From: Allomuricauda sp.
Lineage (GTDB): Bacteria; Bacteroidota; Bacteroidia; Flavobacteriales; Flavobacteriaceae
Length of the DNA stretch: 64,000 bases
Direction: 5' to 3'
Assembly: GCA_017795045.1 (NCBI GenBank)
Contig: CP051244.1
Coordinates: 369,033 to 433,032, forward strand
The notes beneath the pieces were generated by a model, which was not told where the DNA came from, did not search any database, and was given only the letters and a program-made list of their open reading frames with translations. Below are positions 25,512-35,699 of the stretch, in pieces; positions within the stretch are counted from its first letter, which is position 1; each line of letters starts with the position of its first letter. The translations under genes and the position numbers were made by a program.

Positions 25512-28500
25512 CTAGTTTCCGAAGTTGTAGCGCAAGGTAAATCCTGTATTGATCGTAGTCTGTGGAAAAGCTGTTGAGACCGCAAACTTTGAGAAGGAAT
25601 GATCGTAAAAGAACAGCGCATTGAAATTCTTGCTCAAGGCGTAATCGGCAGTAAACTTAATAGACATCAAATTCTGGCCCGAAGTGATCTGGTTATTGTC
25701 TATGTCCAAATTTCGGATGATGGTAATATTATCCCTAAGGGTAAGATCAAATTTTAAATTAAGATCTCCCTTGAGTCGGGTTTTTTCCCCGCCAATGTTG
25801 GTTACCATTTTTACATCCTTGAACCGGTAGCCCAATCCAAGGGTATATTCCTTTCCATTGATCTCGGTCATCAAATTATTGTCAAAACTCAAGGATAGGG
25901 TCCTGTCCGTTCTCACCTCGGCCAAAAAGCTAAAGGAATTCTGCATTTCAAAATCTACCCGCATCAATGGGTTGAACTGGTCCGTCAACACCACATTGTT
26001 GATAATGTTCTCGGGAAGCGCATCATCATTTTCCACATTTATGGGGGGCAGACCATCCTTTATCAATTGCTCCCGAGCCAAGTTTGTCTGGAAAGAATTG
26101 ATGCTATAGGCCGCACGATAGCCATGACTCAAAGAGAAACGTTTGAACTTCTTCCTAAACCAACGGTTTTTCATCAATCCGGTGTACTTAAGGTTCCAGT
26201 TAGGAATAGGTATCTGACGGAAGGCATCCAAATTAACACGGTTCACATCCTGACCGGTATAGGCCGCAAAGAAAGCAGGCAACAACACTTCTTGCTGCGT
26301 CTTTCCATAACGTTCCGGGAATCCATCCTCATCCAAAGTTCCTGGGTTTTCTCCGCGATCGGAAACCAATCGATTGGCTACAGTGACCCTATTCTGCTTG
26401 AACTGCTCAAAAGTTTCCGAATCAAACTCATCGCTCTTGCTGAATATGGTGCCAATCATTATGGTGGAAATACTAAAATTTCCAAAATTGTTGCCCAACA
26501 AGGTCTCATACTCAAACTGCCCCCCTCCAAGATCATTTACCTTAAAGGTCTCCTGATAACTGTTGGATATCTGTCTATCGGCCGTAATATCTATGGTCAA
26601 GTCTTGCGTAGGCTGGGCCGTGGCGGTAATGTTCAATTGTTTGGTGGAGTTCTGCATAAATTGGGTGTTGAACTCCGTGAAAGTAGTCAACCAACCTTTT
26701 CGGGCAGCCTCGTACCGCACATCGGCCTGACTACCGAACACAAATCCTATGGAAGGTCTGGCCGTACCGATAAAGCCAATGCTTTGGGTATACCCGGGCA
26801 ACATTTTACCCCTATTCTCAGTGTAGTTGATATTGACCCGCTTCACCATGGTCACAATATCCACCAAGGTATTGAATCCCTTGCCGGTCTTTTTGGGCGC
26901 GCTGCTTTCCGAATTAGTGGCGGGATTACCCGCTTTGTCCCTTCGCACAGGCGCTTGGGAAGCCGTTACCTTACCATCCCGCTTCTTTAATCCCAAAAAG
27001 TCGTAGAAACGTTGCATGGTCAGGTTACCCGTTATATTATGGGTACTGGCATTCTGCACCGTATTGATATCCTGACCGGCCACTTCATTGAGCGCATCGC
27101 CTCCCCGCTGCCAATCGAAATTACTGGTGTAGGTGTACTGGGCATTGATAAAATCAAGGAACGGGAACTTGCTAAAAGGCAATTCGTAGTTCAACTGCAT
27201 CTGCTGGGCATGACGATTGGGCTCTCCAATGTCGAAAAATCCGTCCCACAGATCCAACGCCTGGTTGATCCCTGAATCCTCATCATCATCCACATTGAAG
27301 TAATTCCGTACTATATTGTTGTTGGAGGCCGTCAAATTAAGACGTAGGGACTTGGAGATACTATAATTGAGTGCATATTGCCAATTGAACAGATAGTTGC
27401 GTTGTTGCAACAAGGGGAGCTCCAAAGCATCCACCCCTGGCTCCAACACATCCCTGAACCGTTGTTGGTTGAAAGCCCGGTTGATGTTGGCATTCACCGA
27501 CATGCTGGTGGGCAGTACATTCAAGTTCAAATCCTTGAGCCATTTCCAATACCTTCCGGTAAACAAGGAATCCTTTTTGGCAAATGGGGCAACGGGAGCT
27601 GGTTTAAAATTGTGGTTGTACACAAAGCCCGTATTCACATTCTGATCTTTTAGATCGGCTATCTCAAAATCCCGATGGCTGGTTTCATTATAGGAATAAT
27701 TAAAGGTGAAGTTCTCTATATCAAAAAAGTCCTCTTTGGCTTCCTCACCCCTATTTTTTCTCACCCCGATCAGGTTGAAACTAGTCCGCTTGGTGTAATC
27801 CTCGGCCTGCTCTTGAATGGTTTCGGCATCTTCCTGCGTGGCTGCTGCCGCAATACGGTCGTCCAGTTTTAAATCGTCATATACGGGGTCAAATTCCGGA
27901 GTGATCAAGGTTTCCGACACACCATAATTGAACGGCACCTGAAGGTTCCACTTTTTGGGCAACAGCTGCCCGGCATTTACATTGGTCACCATATCATAGG
28001 AAACCGCATCTTCCCTGGAACGTTCGTTGGGCATTTGGTCTATGGAACCAAAACCTGAGGTACTCTTGCTCCCGGTCACGGAAATGTTGGCAAAATCGGC
28101 CATATTGGCGTCCATGGCCACAATAGCGGCCCAACCACCTTTATTGTCCAAGCCCACAAGGCGTAATTCGTTGAACCACACCTCTCCCCTTGCCGGAAGG
28201 TCATCAATGTTCTTTATCCCGACCATCATACCGCGGATACTTCCCAAGGAAGGGTTACCGCGAATCCCAATTCGCACCCTTCCCAACGTACGTGGGGCAA
28301 ACTCATCCACAGGAATGGCTTCGCCATCCACAATTTCATAATAGTTGGTTTCGTTCAGGGTCTGTTCCGCTATTCCTTTGGATTTTACCTTGTTCAAATC
28401 ATTCAAGGCAATATCTATTTGGTTGACATCGGGCCAAATCTCCTCTGCGGAGGTCACATTGAAAGGGGTAAACTGCAATGGAAGTTCCACCTGATAGTAG

Positions 28501-31500
28501 TTCTCGGAGAAATCCGTTCCAATCCGAAGGAATCCTACCAATGGGGTGTCGCTATCGGCATAGTCCCCATTCATTATTTTTTCAGCGTGCATGAACATTT
28601 TAATCCGTTCATACTGACGTACATCCACATTCACATTCTTGAACACCCCACGGGAATCCTCAGACTCCAAGTTTTCCACTACAAATGACAAGGATTGTTC
28701 ATTCTGACGGATAATGGTGTTGTTATTGTTCAGCTGTTCCCGCACCACCCCTGGAGGCAATACATAAGGAATAGGTTGGCGACCAAAGTTTTCTTCAATA
28801 TTGACCGTGTTCACGTCGGTTACGGTTCCATCATCGGAAGGATCATTGTCCACTTCTTCAGGTTGTAGGGACCTTGAATAGGTACGCCAATCACCACGGA
28901 CCAAATCCAAGGTAGCAAAACGCATGACCACATCATCAGAGAATCCGGTAAGGTACATCCGCATAAAGCTAATAGACCTGAAATCTGTAATCCCTCCCAC
29001 GGCATCGGTAAAATCACTCAACGGAATCTTATACTGTATCCACCTACGGTTCAATTGGGTTCCATTGGGCAGGGTTGGGGTCTGTCCCTCACGGATATCC
29101 GTAACATACTTGTCGTTGATGGTGGTATTGGGTTTGATCTCGATACGGTACTCATAGTAACTGTTCACCGTGTTCATGGTCAAATCGCGATCAATGTCCT
29201 CCACATCGGGCAATGTGGTAGAACCCCTATTGGTATTGGTCACGGCCACGGGTGAGTTGCCTTGCGTATTGTTGAAATCAAGATAACGCTCCATGATGCT
29301 TCCCTCACGGTTCAAATAATATTGGTAGTTGTCCAAGGCGGGATCTTCTGCAGGACCGTTATATATGGCCTGCTCTTCGGCGTCGCTCAAACCATCCAAT
29401 CCAACGTCTTGTGAGGTACGGTTCGTTTCATCTGCATCAAAAGCATATACCAGGGATTGTGTGGAGGGTACTTGCCCCCACATAGTGGGTCTGGGCACCT
29501 CGCTATTGGTGCTTGCCGGTAATCCGTTTTCATATTGCTTACGACCATCACGCAAAATATCTTCGGAAATGTTCCCCAAGTTCAATACTAGCTCACCCGC
29601 GTTGGAGTTGTCGGTCTGCCCATCCACATAGGGGTCCAATACCCAAAACTGGACAAATTCCACATTGGATTGCTCAAAATTGGTACTGCTCAACGGACGC
29701 ATGATACCGGCCCATTTGTCTTGCGGTGCTTCGGTCTCAAAACTTGGGTTGGCATTGTACGGCCCTTTTTGATTGGGATAGTATACAATGTCCAAGGTGC
29801 TCTGCACCTGGGTCTGGCCCTGGGCAATGTCGGTTTCGGTAAAGACCTCATCAATGAATACCCTTCGGGTAGTGTTCAAGGAAATGTCATTGTCCGATAA
29901 ACCGGATGGTCTTTGATTGGTATAAAAGATGGGGTCGATGGTGTACCAAGCCATCTTGGCACGCTCATAGCCCACATCAATATCGGTTCTGTCCTGAATG
30001 AATTCCACTGGCGGGCTCGCAAGGGTCCACCCCAAGGAGGAACGAATGTCGATCAACGCTTGGGCCCCTTCAAAATCATCCAAATAGGTTGTGGTCTCTC
30101 CCTGAAAATCTGCATTCTTGGGTGAATTGGGCTTTAAAAAAGCCACTTCGCCCCGCAAGGACAGGTTGGAAGGCACATCGGTATCTATGTTGGGTAACTT
30201 ATTGGCCAAACGGGTCAAGAATGGAATCTCGGTGCTAAAATTTCCATTCAAACCAAAAATGGTATTGTTTACAGGTTCTACCCCATAGTTGGATTTTTGG
30301 GTAAGCGGTCTTTCATTTAGGTTGAGAAGGGTTCCTCCCAAAACAAATTTTTCATTGAACTGGTGTTCCACGTTTACCCCTGCAAATCGACGGGTCTGCT
30401 GTCCGAAAACCGCATTGTTTTCCACCGAAATGTTAATGGGGGTATTGGATGCGGCCAAACTGGGATCCAAAATCTGGACGGTTCCCGCTTGATAGTTCAC
30501 CGTATAATCTATTCCTTCCTGAAGTTGTCGGCCTCCTGCCGTTACCCGCACCGAACCCCTAGGTACGTTGAACGCCCCAATTGGAATACCATTATTCCCT
30601 TGCGACTTATAACGTCCCTTGATCTGAAAACGGTTCTTTTCCGCATCCTGCAATGACGCCGCTTTGGTTTTGGCATACATATTACGGAACACATATCGTC
30701 TTTGGTTGGCATTATACCCTTGATCGTTCTCAACATCATAGGTTCCACCTCCCATCTCCTCAAAGAGGTACTCCCCAAAAGGCTCCACCTTGGTAAAGAT
30801 GATACGTCCAGACTGTGGGTCCACGGTAATACCCGGCACGTAGTCAAAGAATCCATCCCCTCCAGGTTGAATGTCATTGTACACATTCAAACGGTCCAGG
30901 TTGAACACATTGATCAATATGCGGTCCTCCAAACCATTGGGCCATCCCGCATTGGGATCCACCGGCGTAATATAGTTTCTTGGTGTGGGGTCGGAATAAA
31001 GAATGTTGAGTTTAAAATCTTCCTGATCTAATTGAAAAGCTCCTGTGGAATAGATGTTTTTCATCATCAAATCCCAAATGGGATCCTCCACATTGGTAAT
31101 GTTGCTCTTCAACAATTTCAGGATCAAGGTATTGTTCTCAATGATAGGATTCACTCCTCCGGAAACGGTTGTGGCATCTACCCCGCCATTGGCAAACTCC
31201 CCTACTTGGTACACTTGGCCATTGATGGTATATTGAAAAGCAACCCCCAATACCTCATCATTGCTCAAACGCTGGTTCAAGGATATATATCCCAATTGCG
31301 AATTGAACTGGTAATCCCTGCCCTGCTCCAATTTTCGGGCATTTTCCAAGATGGCATAGTCAAATCCTTGGTTCACTTGATACCCGGGAACATTGAAACC
31401 TGCTTCCACCGTGGCAATATCACGAATGGACTGGGTCAAGGCGCCTGTCCCAATCTGAGCTGGATCATAGGCATTGGCCGCATTCTGCGGATATCCCGTG

Positions 31501-32654
31501 ACTATGGCCGATGGATTAAAAAATCCTGCCGGGTCTCCATTATTGATACCGATTCGGGTCTTATCCTCCAATGCTTCCCCCAAATCCTGAAGGGCCACCA
31601 CATTCCTCACATTGAGGGTCTGCTGGTTACGGTTGGTCACCCATACCTCCAATCGGGTAATCTGTACTTGGCTCCTAATAAAAGGATAGTCTTGAAGGGC
31701 ACGATCGTAATTGTCCCTAAAATATTGGGCGAGGAAAAAGTGCTTGTCCTCATCATAATCCAAGGCAGTTAGCGAGAATTCATTCAGGGTTCCCCCTCCT
31801 TGCGCCACAACCGTATTGTTCTGCGACCGCTGTTCCGAAAAAACGGCGGTTACCGTGGTTTTTCCAAATTGCAATTGGGTCTTCACCCCAAAAAGGCTCT
31901 GTGCTCCCGTGATCAAAGAACTGTTCAAGGGCATATTCACATTACCAATTTCAATCTTCTGAAGAATATCATCCTCAGTGGGAGTGTATTCCAGTTTCAC
32001 CAAGTTCTGAAAATCAAAAACAGCCTCTGTATCATAGTTGGCGGTCACCTGAAGACGTTCGCCAACCTTTCCCAACAAGCTCAAACTGATTCGCTGGTCA
32101 AAATCAAACGAAAGATTGGTCCGGTTACGGGGCGAAAGGGCCGGGTTGTCGTTCTTTTGCCAAAGTACCCCAAGGTCCATGGCCACGGAACCCTGCGGAA
32201 TCACCTCAATGGTATTTCCCCCAAAGATGGATTCAAAGAAGTTACTGTTCACATAAAAATTGGGCAATAGGTTCTTTCGGGCCTCCTCACTTCCTTCCTT
32301 TTTCCCGGTAAAAGCATCAATCTTCTGCTTGAAATAGGACCTCATCTGCTCTTTCCGTACCAGTTCATAGTATTGGTCCGGGGTAAGGATAACAGGATAA
32401 TTGATATTGAAATCCCCTATACTCTCGGTGTAGATGTAACGGTCGGTTTGGGGATCGTAAGTATATTTGGCAATAATGCTATCGGGGTTCTCCAAGATAA
32501 GCCTACCCAGGTCTACCCCGGTCTGTACAGAATCCTGAACCTGTTCATTGGTCTCCTCCTGACCCATCATGGACGTGACGGCCAAAAAACAGATGAATAC
32601 GAAAATGTACTTAAAACTGGCTGGTTTAAGTATTGGTTTTGCCCCTCTTTTCAA
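25512..32654 (-). CDS. sprA: SprA, outer-membrane translocon of the type IX secretion system
   Basis: 2380 residues, close to the roughly 2400 of Flavobacterium johnsoniae SprA (Sov in Porphyromonas). SprA forms the very large single-chain beta-barrel pore through which T9SS substrates leave the cell; it is required for gliding and adhesin secretion. A hydrophobic signal (about 13-30, ending MMGQ) is followed by long beta-rich stretches and repeated SprA-type segments, and the protein ends in a strand-like NTGFTLRYNF. The first codon appears to be TTG, 5 bases after the ruvA stop, with no better ATG before the signal peptide, so the exact start is uncertain. No interruption of the frame is seen. 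Confidence 0.95.
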   Translation of the reverse strand: MKRGAKPILKPASFKYIFVFICFLAVTSMMGQEETNEQVQDSVQTGVDLGRLILENPDSIIAKYTYDPQTDRYIYTESIGDFNINYPVILTPDQYYELVRKEQMRSYFKQKIDAFTGKKEGSEEARKNLLPNFYVNSNFFESIFGGNTIEVIPQGSVAMDLGVLWQKNDNPALSPRNRTNLSFDFDQRISLSLLGKVGERLQVTANYDTEAVFDFQNLVKLEYTPTEDDILQKIEIGNVNMPLNSSLITGAQSLFGVKTQLQFGKTTVTAVFSEQRSQNNTVVAQGGGTLNEFSLTALDYDEDKHFFLAQYFRDNYDRALQDYPFIRSQVQITRLEVWVTNRNQQTLNVRNVVALQDLGEALEDKTRIGINNGDPAGFFNPSAIVTGYPQNAANAYDPAQIGTGALTQSIRDIATVEAGFNVPGYQVNQGFDYAILENARKLEQGRDYQFNSQLGYISLNQRLSNDEVLGVAFQYTINGQVYQVGEFANGGVDATTVSGGVNPIIENNTLILKLLKSNITNVEDPIWDLMMKNIYSTGAFQLDQEDFKLNILYSDPTPRNYITPVDPNAGWPNGLEDRILINVFNLDRLNVYNDIQPGGDGFFDYVPGITVDPQSGRIIFTKVEPFGEYLFEEMGGGTYDVENDQGYNANQRRYVFRNMYAKTKAASLQDAEKNRFQIKGRYKSQGNNGIPIGAFNVPRGSVRVTAGGRQLQEGIDYTVNYQAGTVQILDPSLAASNTPINISVENNAVFGQQTRRFAGVNVEHQFNEKFVLGGTLLNLNERPLTQKSNYGVEPVNNTIFGLNGNFSTEIPFLTRLANKLPNIDTDVPSNLSLRGEVAFLKPNSPKNADFQGETTTYLDDFEGAQALIDIRSSLGWTLASPPVEFIQDRTDIDVGYERAKMAWYTIDPIFYTNQRPSGLSDNDISLNTTRRVFIDEVFTETDIAQGQTQVQSTLDIVYYPNQKGPYNANPSFETEAPQDKWAGIMRPLSSTNFEQSNVEFVQFWVLDPYVDGQTDNSNAGELVLNLGNISEDILRDGRKQYENGLPASTNSEVPRPTMWGQVPSTQSLVYAFDADETNRTSQDVGLDGLSDAEEQAIYNGPAEDPALDNYQYYLNREGSIMERYLDFNNTQGNSPVAVTNTNRGSTTLPDVEDIDRDLTMNTVNSYYEYRIEIKPNTTINDKYVTDIREGQTPTLPNGTQLNRRWIQYKIPLSDFTDAVGGITDFRSISFMRMYLTGFSDDVVMRFATLDLVRGDWRTYSRSLQPEEVDNDPSDDGTVTDVNTVNIEENFGRQPIPYVLPPGVVREQLNNNNTIIRQNEQSLSFVVENLESEDSRGVFKNVNVDVRQYERIKMFMHAEKIMNGDYADSDTPLVGFLRIGTDFSENYYQVELPLQFTPFNVTSAEEIWPDVNQIDIALNDLNKVKSKGIAEQTLNETNYYEIVDGEAIPVDEFAPRTLGRVRIGIRGNPSLGSIRGMMVGIKNIDDLPARGEVWFNELRLVGLDNKGGWAAIVAMDANMADFANISVTGSKSTSGFGSIDQMPNERSREDAVSYDMVTNVNAGQLLPKKWNLQVPFNYGVSETLITPEFDPVYDDLKLDDRIAAAATQEDAETIQEQAEDYTKRTSFNLIGVRKNRGEEAKEDFFDIENFTFNYSYNETSHRDFEIADLKDQNVNTGFVYNHNFKPAPVAPFAKKDSLFTGRYWKWLKDLNLNVLPTSMSVNANINRAFNQQRFRDVLEPGVDALELPLLQQRNYLFNWQYALNYSISKSLRLNLTASNNNIVRNYFNVDDDEDSGINQALDLWDGFFDIGEPNRHAQQMQLNYELPFSKFPFLDFINAQYTYTSNFDWQRGGDALNEVAGQDINTVQNASTHNITGNLTMQRFYDFLGLKKRDGKVTASQAPVRRDKAGNPATNSESSAPKKTGKGFNTLVDIVTMVKRVNINYTENRGKMLPGYTQSIGFIGTARPSIGFVFGSQADVRYEAARKGWLTTFTEFNTQFMQNSTKQLNITATAQPTQDLTIDITADRQISNSYQETFKVNDLGGGQFEYETLLGNNFGNFSISTIMIGTIFSKSDEFDSETFEQFKQNRVTVANRLVSDRGENPGTLDEDGFPERYGKTQQEVLLPAFFAAYTGQDVNRVNLDAFRQIPIPNWNLKYTGLMKNRWFRKKFKRFSLSHGYRAAYSINSFQTNLAREQLIKDGLPPINVENDDALPENIINNVVLTDQFNPLMRVDFEMQNSFSFLAEVRTDRTLSLSFDNNLMTEINGKEYTLGLGYRFKDVKMVTNIGGEKTRLKGDLNLKFDLTLRDNITIIRNLDIDNNQITSGQNLMSIKFTADYALSKNFNALFFYDHSFSKFAVSTAFPQTTINTGFTLRYNFGN

Positions 32655-32659
32655 ACTAG

Positions 32660-33241
32660 TTACAAATTTTTCAGCGCCTGTTTAATAGTGTTCTCAACGC
32701 TAAGTGAAGGATCTTCGGAAAGCACCTTGTCCACAACCTTTTCCGATTGTCTTCTGGTAAAACCAAGAACCTCTAAAGCAGATAACGCTTCTTCTTTACT
32801 TGTATTGTTTGATGGAAGGGAAACTTCGCCCATATCGTAGACTTTCAAAATCTTGTCCTTCAGGTCCAATATCACCCTTTGGGCTGTCTTGGCCCCAATT
32901 CCCTTTACCGCCTGTATGGTAGCTACCTCTGCATTGGCTATGGCATCCCTCACTTCGGCGGGTGACAAAGAGGACAGCATGGTCCGTGCAATGCTGGAAC
33001 CCACACCGGAAACGGATATCAACAATCTGAAAATCTCACGCTCTGATCGCTCCACAAAACCAAACAGCGTATGGGAATCTTCCTTGATCAGAAGATGGGT
33101 GTACAACTGAATGTTCTCCTCGTCTTTCAGCAAGGAAAATGTATGCAGGGAAATGTTTAAAAAATAGCCCACCCCATTGCACTCCACAATAACATAGGTT
33201 GGATTCTTTTCTACCAGTTTTCCTCTTAAATGGGTGATCAT
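32660..33241 (-). CDS. ruvA: Holliday junction helicase subunit RuvA
   Basis: 193-residue DNA-binding subunit that grips four-way junctions while RuvB drives branch migration. OB-fold start (MITHLRGKLVEKNPTYVIVECNGVGY), two helix-hairpin-helix motifs (LISVSGVGSSIARTML; VKGIGAKTAQRVILDLKDK), a flexible linker and the C-terminal RuvB-binding three-helix domain (EEALSALEVLGF). ruvB is also in the window at 38146-39168 but in a separate unit, as is common outside Proteobacteria. Directly followed by sprA. Confidence 0.97.
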   Translation of the reverse strand: MITHLRGKLVEKNPTYVIVECNGVGYFLNISLHTFSLLKDEENIQLYTHLLIKEDSHTLFGFVERSEREIFRLLISVSGVGSSIARTMLSSLSPAEVRDAIANAEVATIQAVKGIGAKTAQRVILDLKDKILKVYDMGEVSLPSNNTSKEEALSALEVLGFTRRQSEKVVDKVLSEDPSLSVENTIKQALKNL

Positions 33242-33281
33242 ATTGGTTGTGTTGGATTATTCATTTTTTTGATTGAGAAAA

Positions 33282-35579
33282 CTACTCTGCGCTTCTTCTC
33301 GTTTTTCTGCGCTTTTCCCGTTCTTGGGCATCAATTACGGCCACGGCGGTCATGTTTACCATCTCATCCACACTGGCTCCCAGCTGCAGAATGTGGGCCG
33401 CCCTGGTCAATCCTACCATAATGGGCCCAATGGAATCCGCTTTGTTGAGACCCTTAAGAAGTTTATAGGTGATATTGGCCGATTCCAAATTGGGAAAAAT
33501 AAGCGTGTTCACCTTTTTACCGGATAATTTGGAAAACGGAAAGTTATTGTTGCACAGTTCTTGGCTCAAGGCAAAATCAGTCTGTATTTCCCCATCCACA
33601 ACCAAATCAGGGTTCTTTTCATGCAAAATCCGAACCGCCTCCTTCACTTTTTGGGCATTGGGATGGATTGATGAGCCAAAGTTGGCATAGGAAAGCATGG
33701 CCACAACCGGATTAAACCCGAACGTACTGGCCACATTGGCCGTCATTTGGGCAATCTCCGCCAATTCCTCAGCATTGGGATCTATATTGATGGAGGTATC
33801 TGCCAAAAAGAGGGGGCCTCTTTCCGTGATCATAATATTGACCGTGGAAGCGTTCTTCACGCCTTTGGCCCTTCCCAAGACCTCAAAAACAGGACGAAGC
33901 ACCTTTGGGTATGACCGGGAATATCCGGAAATCATCCCATCCGCATCCCCTTCAAGGAGCATCATGGCACCAAAATAGTTGCGTTTGCCCATGTTCACCC
34001 GGGCACTATATCGGGTTTCCCCTTTGCGCTTTCTGGATTCCCATAATCTAAGGGCATATTTGGTCCGCAGTTCCTTGACCTCATCGGAACGAGGGTCGAT
34101 AATGGTCACTTCGGCATCAAAATCGAGTTCCTTTTTTAGACTTTCTATGGTTGGCTTGTGTCCCAAAAGTATCGGTTCGGCAATACCTTCCTCATAGACT
34201 ATTTGGGCTGCTTTCATCACATCCAACAGTTCAGCTTCGGCAAAAACAATACGCTTTGGATTTACTTTGGCCCTATTGTGCAGTAACCGGACCACCTTAT
34301 TGTCGTTGCCCGATCTTTGATACAGTTCTTCCTCGTACCGGTCCCAATCCTGAATGGGCGCTTTGGCCACGCCACTTTCCATAGCGGCCTTGGCCACTGC
34401 CAGCGGAATGGTGGTGATCAACCTGGGATCAAAAGGTTTTGGAATGATGTATTCCTTCCCGAAGGCCAAGCGTGTGGCATCATACGCAATATTTACCTGT
34501 TCCGGAACAGGCTCACGGGTAAGATCGGCCAAGGCCCTGACCGCTGCCATCTTCATTTCCTCATTGATCTTGGTGGCCCGTACATCAAGTGCCCCTCTAA
34601 AAATAAAAGGAAATCCAAGTACATTGTTCACTTGGTTGGGATGATCGGAACGTCCGGTGGCCATGATCACATCCTTTCGGGTCTTACAAGCCAAATCGTA
34701 GGCAATCTCCGGATTTGGATTTGCCATGGCAAAGACAATGGGGTCGTCTGCCATGGACTTGAGCATTTTAGGGGTCACAATATTGGCTATGGACAGACCG
34801 ATAAACACATCCGCACCTTTCATAGCTTCCTCCAAGGTATCTATTTTTCTATCGGTGGCAAATTCCTTCTTCTCCTCACTCAAGTTTTCCCTATCACTAC
34901 GGATAACCCCCTTACTGTCCAACATGACAATATTCTTGCCATTGGCACCGAAAGCTTTATAGAGTTTTGTGCAGGAAACTGCGGCGGCACCGGCACCACT
35001 GACCACAATGTTCACCTCATCGATTTTCTTGTTGGTCAACTCTATGGCATTCAACAAGGCTGCGGCAGAAATAATGGCCGTTCCATGCTGGTCATCATGC
35101 ATTACCGGAATGTCCAATTCTTCCTTGAGACGTCTTTCTATTTCAAACGCTTCGGGCGCTTTGATGTCTTCCAGATTGATGCCACCAAAGGTGGGCGCGA
35201 TGGTCTTTACGGTTTCAATGAATTTATCCACATCCTCCGTATCCAATTCAATATCGATGCCGTCAATATCCGCAAAAATCTTGAACAGGAGACTTTTCCC
35301 TTCCATCACGGGTTTTGAAGCTTCCGGGCCAATGTTGCCCAGACCCAAAACGGCCGTTCCATTGGAAATTACGGCCACAATGTTTCCTTTGGCCGTGTAC
35401 TTATAGACATCGTCCTTGTTTTTTTCTATTTCCAAACAGGGTTCCGCTACTCCGGGAGAGTAGGCCAAGGCCAGATCACGCTGGGTGGAATAGGGCTTGG
35501 TGGGGACTATTTTTATCTTTCCTGGCTGCGGCTTAGCATGATACAACAATGCTTCCCGTCGTTGTTTTTCCTTGCTCAT
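33282..35579 (-). CDS. maeB: NADP-dependent malic enzyme with phosphotransacetylase domain
   Basis: 765-residue two-domain enzyme of the MaeB type. The N-terminal malic enzyme half (about 1-430) oxidatively decarboxylates malate to pyruvate and makes NADPH. Landmarks are YSPGVAEPC, EDIKAPEAFEIERRL, MHDDQHGTA and the dinucleotide motif VVSGAGAAAVSC. The C-terminal half (about 430-765) is phosphotransacetylase-like and in characterised homologues is regulatory, responding to acetyl-CoA. It is 40 bases upstream of ruvA on the same strand; a functional link is not evident. Confidence 0.95.
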   Translation of the reverse strand: MSKEKQRREALLYHAKPQPGKIKIVPTKPYSTQRDLALAYSPGVAEPCLEIEKNKDDVYKYTAKGNIVAVISNGTAVLGLGNIGPEASKPVMEGKSLLFKIFADIDGIDIELDTEDVDKFIETVKTIAPTFGGINLEDIKAPEAFEIERRLKEELDIPVMHDDQHGTAIISAAALLNAIELTNKKIDEVNIVVSGAGAAAVSCTKLYKAFGANGKNIVMLDSKGVIRSDRENLSEEKKEFATDRKIDTLEEAMKGADVFIGLSIANIVTPKMLKSMADDPIVFAMANPNPEIAYDLACKTRKDVIMATGRSDHPNQVNNVLGFPFIFRGALDVRATKINEEMKMAAVRALADLTREPVPEQVNIAYDATRLAFGKEYIIPKPFDPRLITTIPLAVAKAAMESGVAKAPIQDWDRYEEELYQRSGNDNKVVRLLHNRAKVNPKRIVFAEAELLDVMKAAQIVYEEGIAEPILLGHKPTIESLKKELDFDAEVTIIDPRSDEVKELRTKYALRLWESRKRKGETRYSARVNMGKRNYFGAMMLLEGDADGMISGYSRSYPKVLRPVFEVLGRAKGVKNASTVNIMITERGPLFLADTSINIDPNAEELAEIAQMTANVASTFGFNPVVAMLSYANFGSSIHPNAQKVKEAVRILHEKNPDLVVDGEIQTDFALSQELCNNNFPFSKLSGKKVNTLIFPNLESANITYKLLKGLNKADSIGPIMVGLTRAAHILQLGASVDEMVNMTAVAVIDAQEREKRRKTRRSAE

Positions 35580-35699
35580 ATAGTGAAAAATGAATGGGTA
35601 AAGTTAGGGGATTCCTTGGTTTTGGAAAGTCCCTATCCAGCAATTTTGATATTATCCATGAAACGCCTTAAAAATTGGCATCCCATAATACACCCGAAT

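Noticed and set aside
26067-26990. Plus-strand open frame of 307 codons opposite sprA
   Set aside because: Antisense shadow of sprA with no recognisable protein features.
34317-35318. Plus-strand open frame of 333 codons opposite the malic enzyme gene
   Set aside because: Antisense shadow of maeB; the maeB frame shows clear family motifs throughout.
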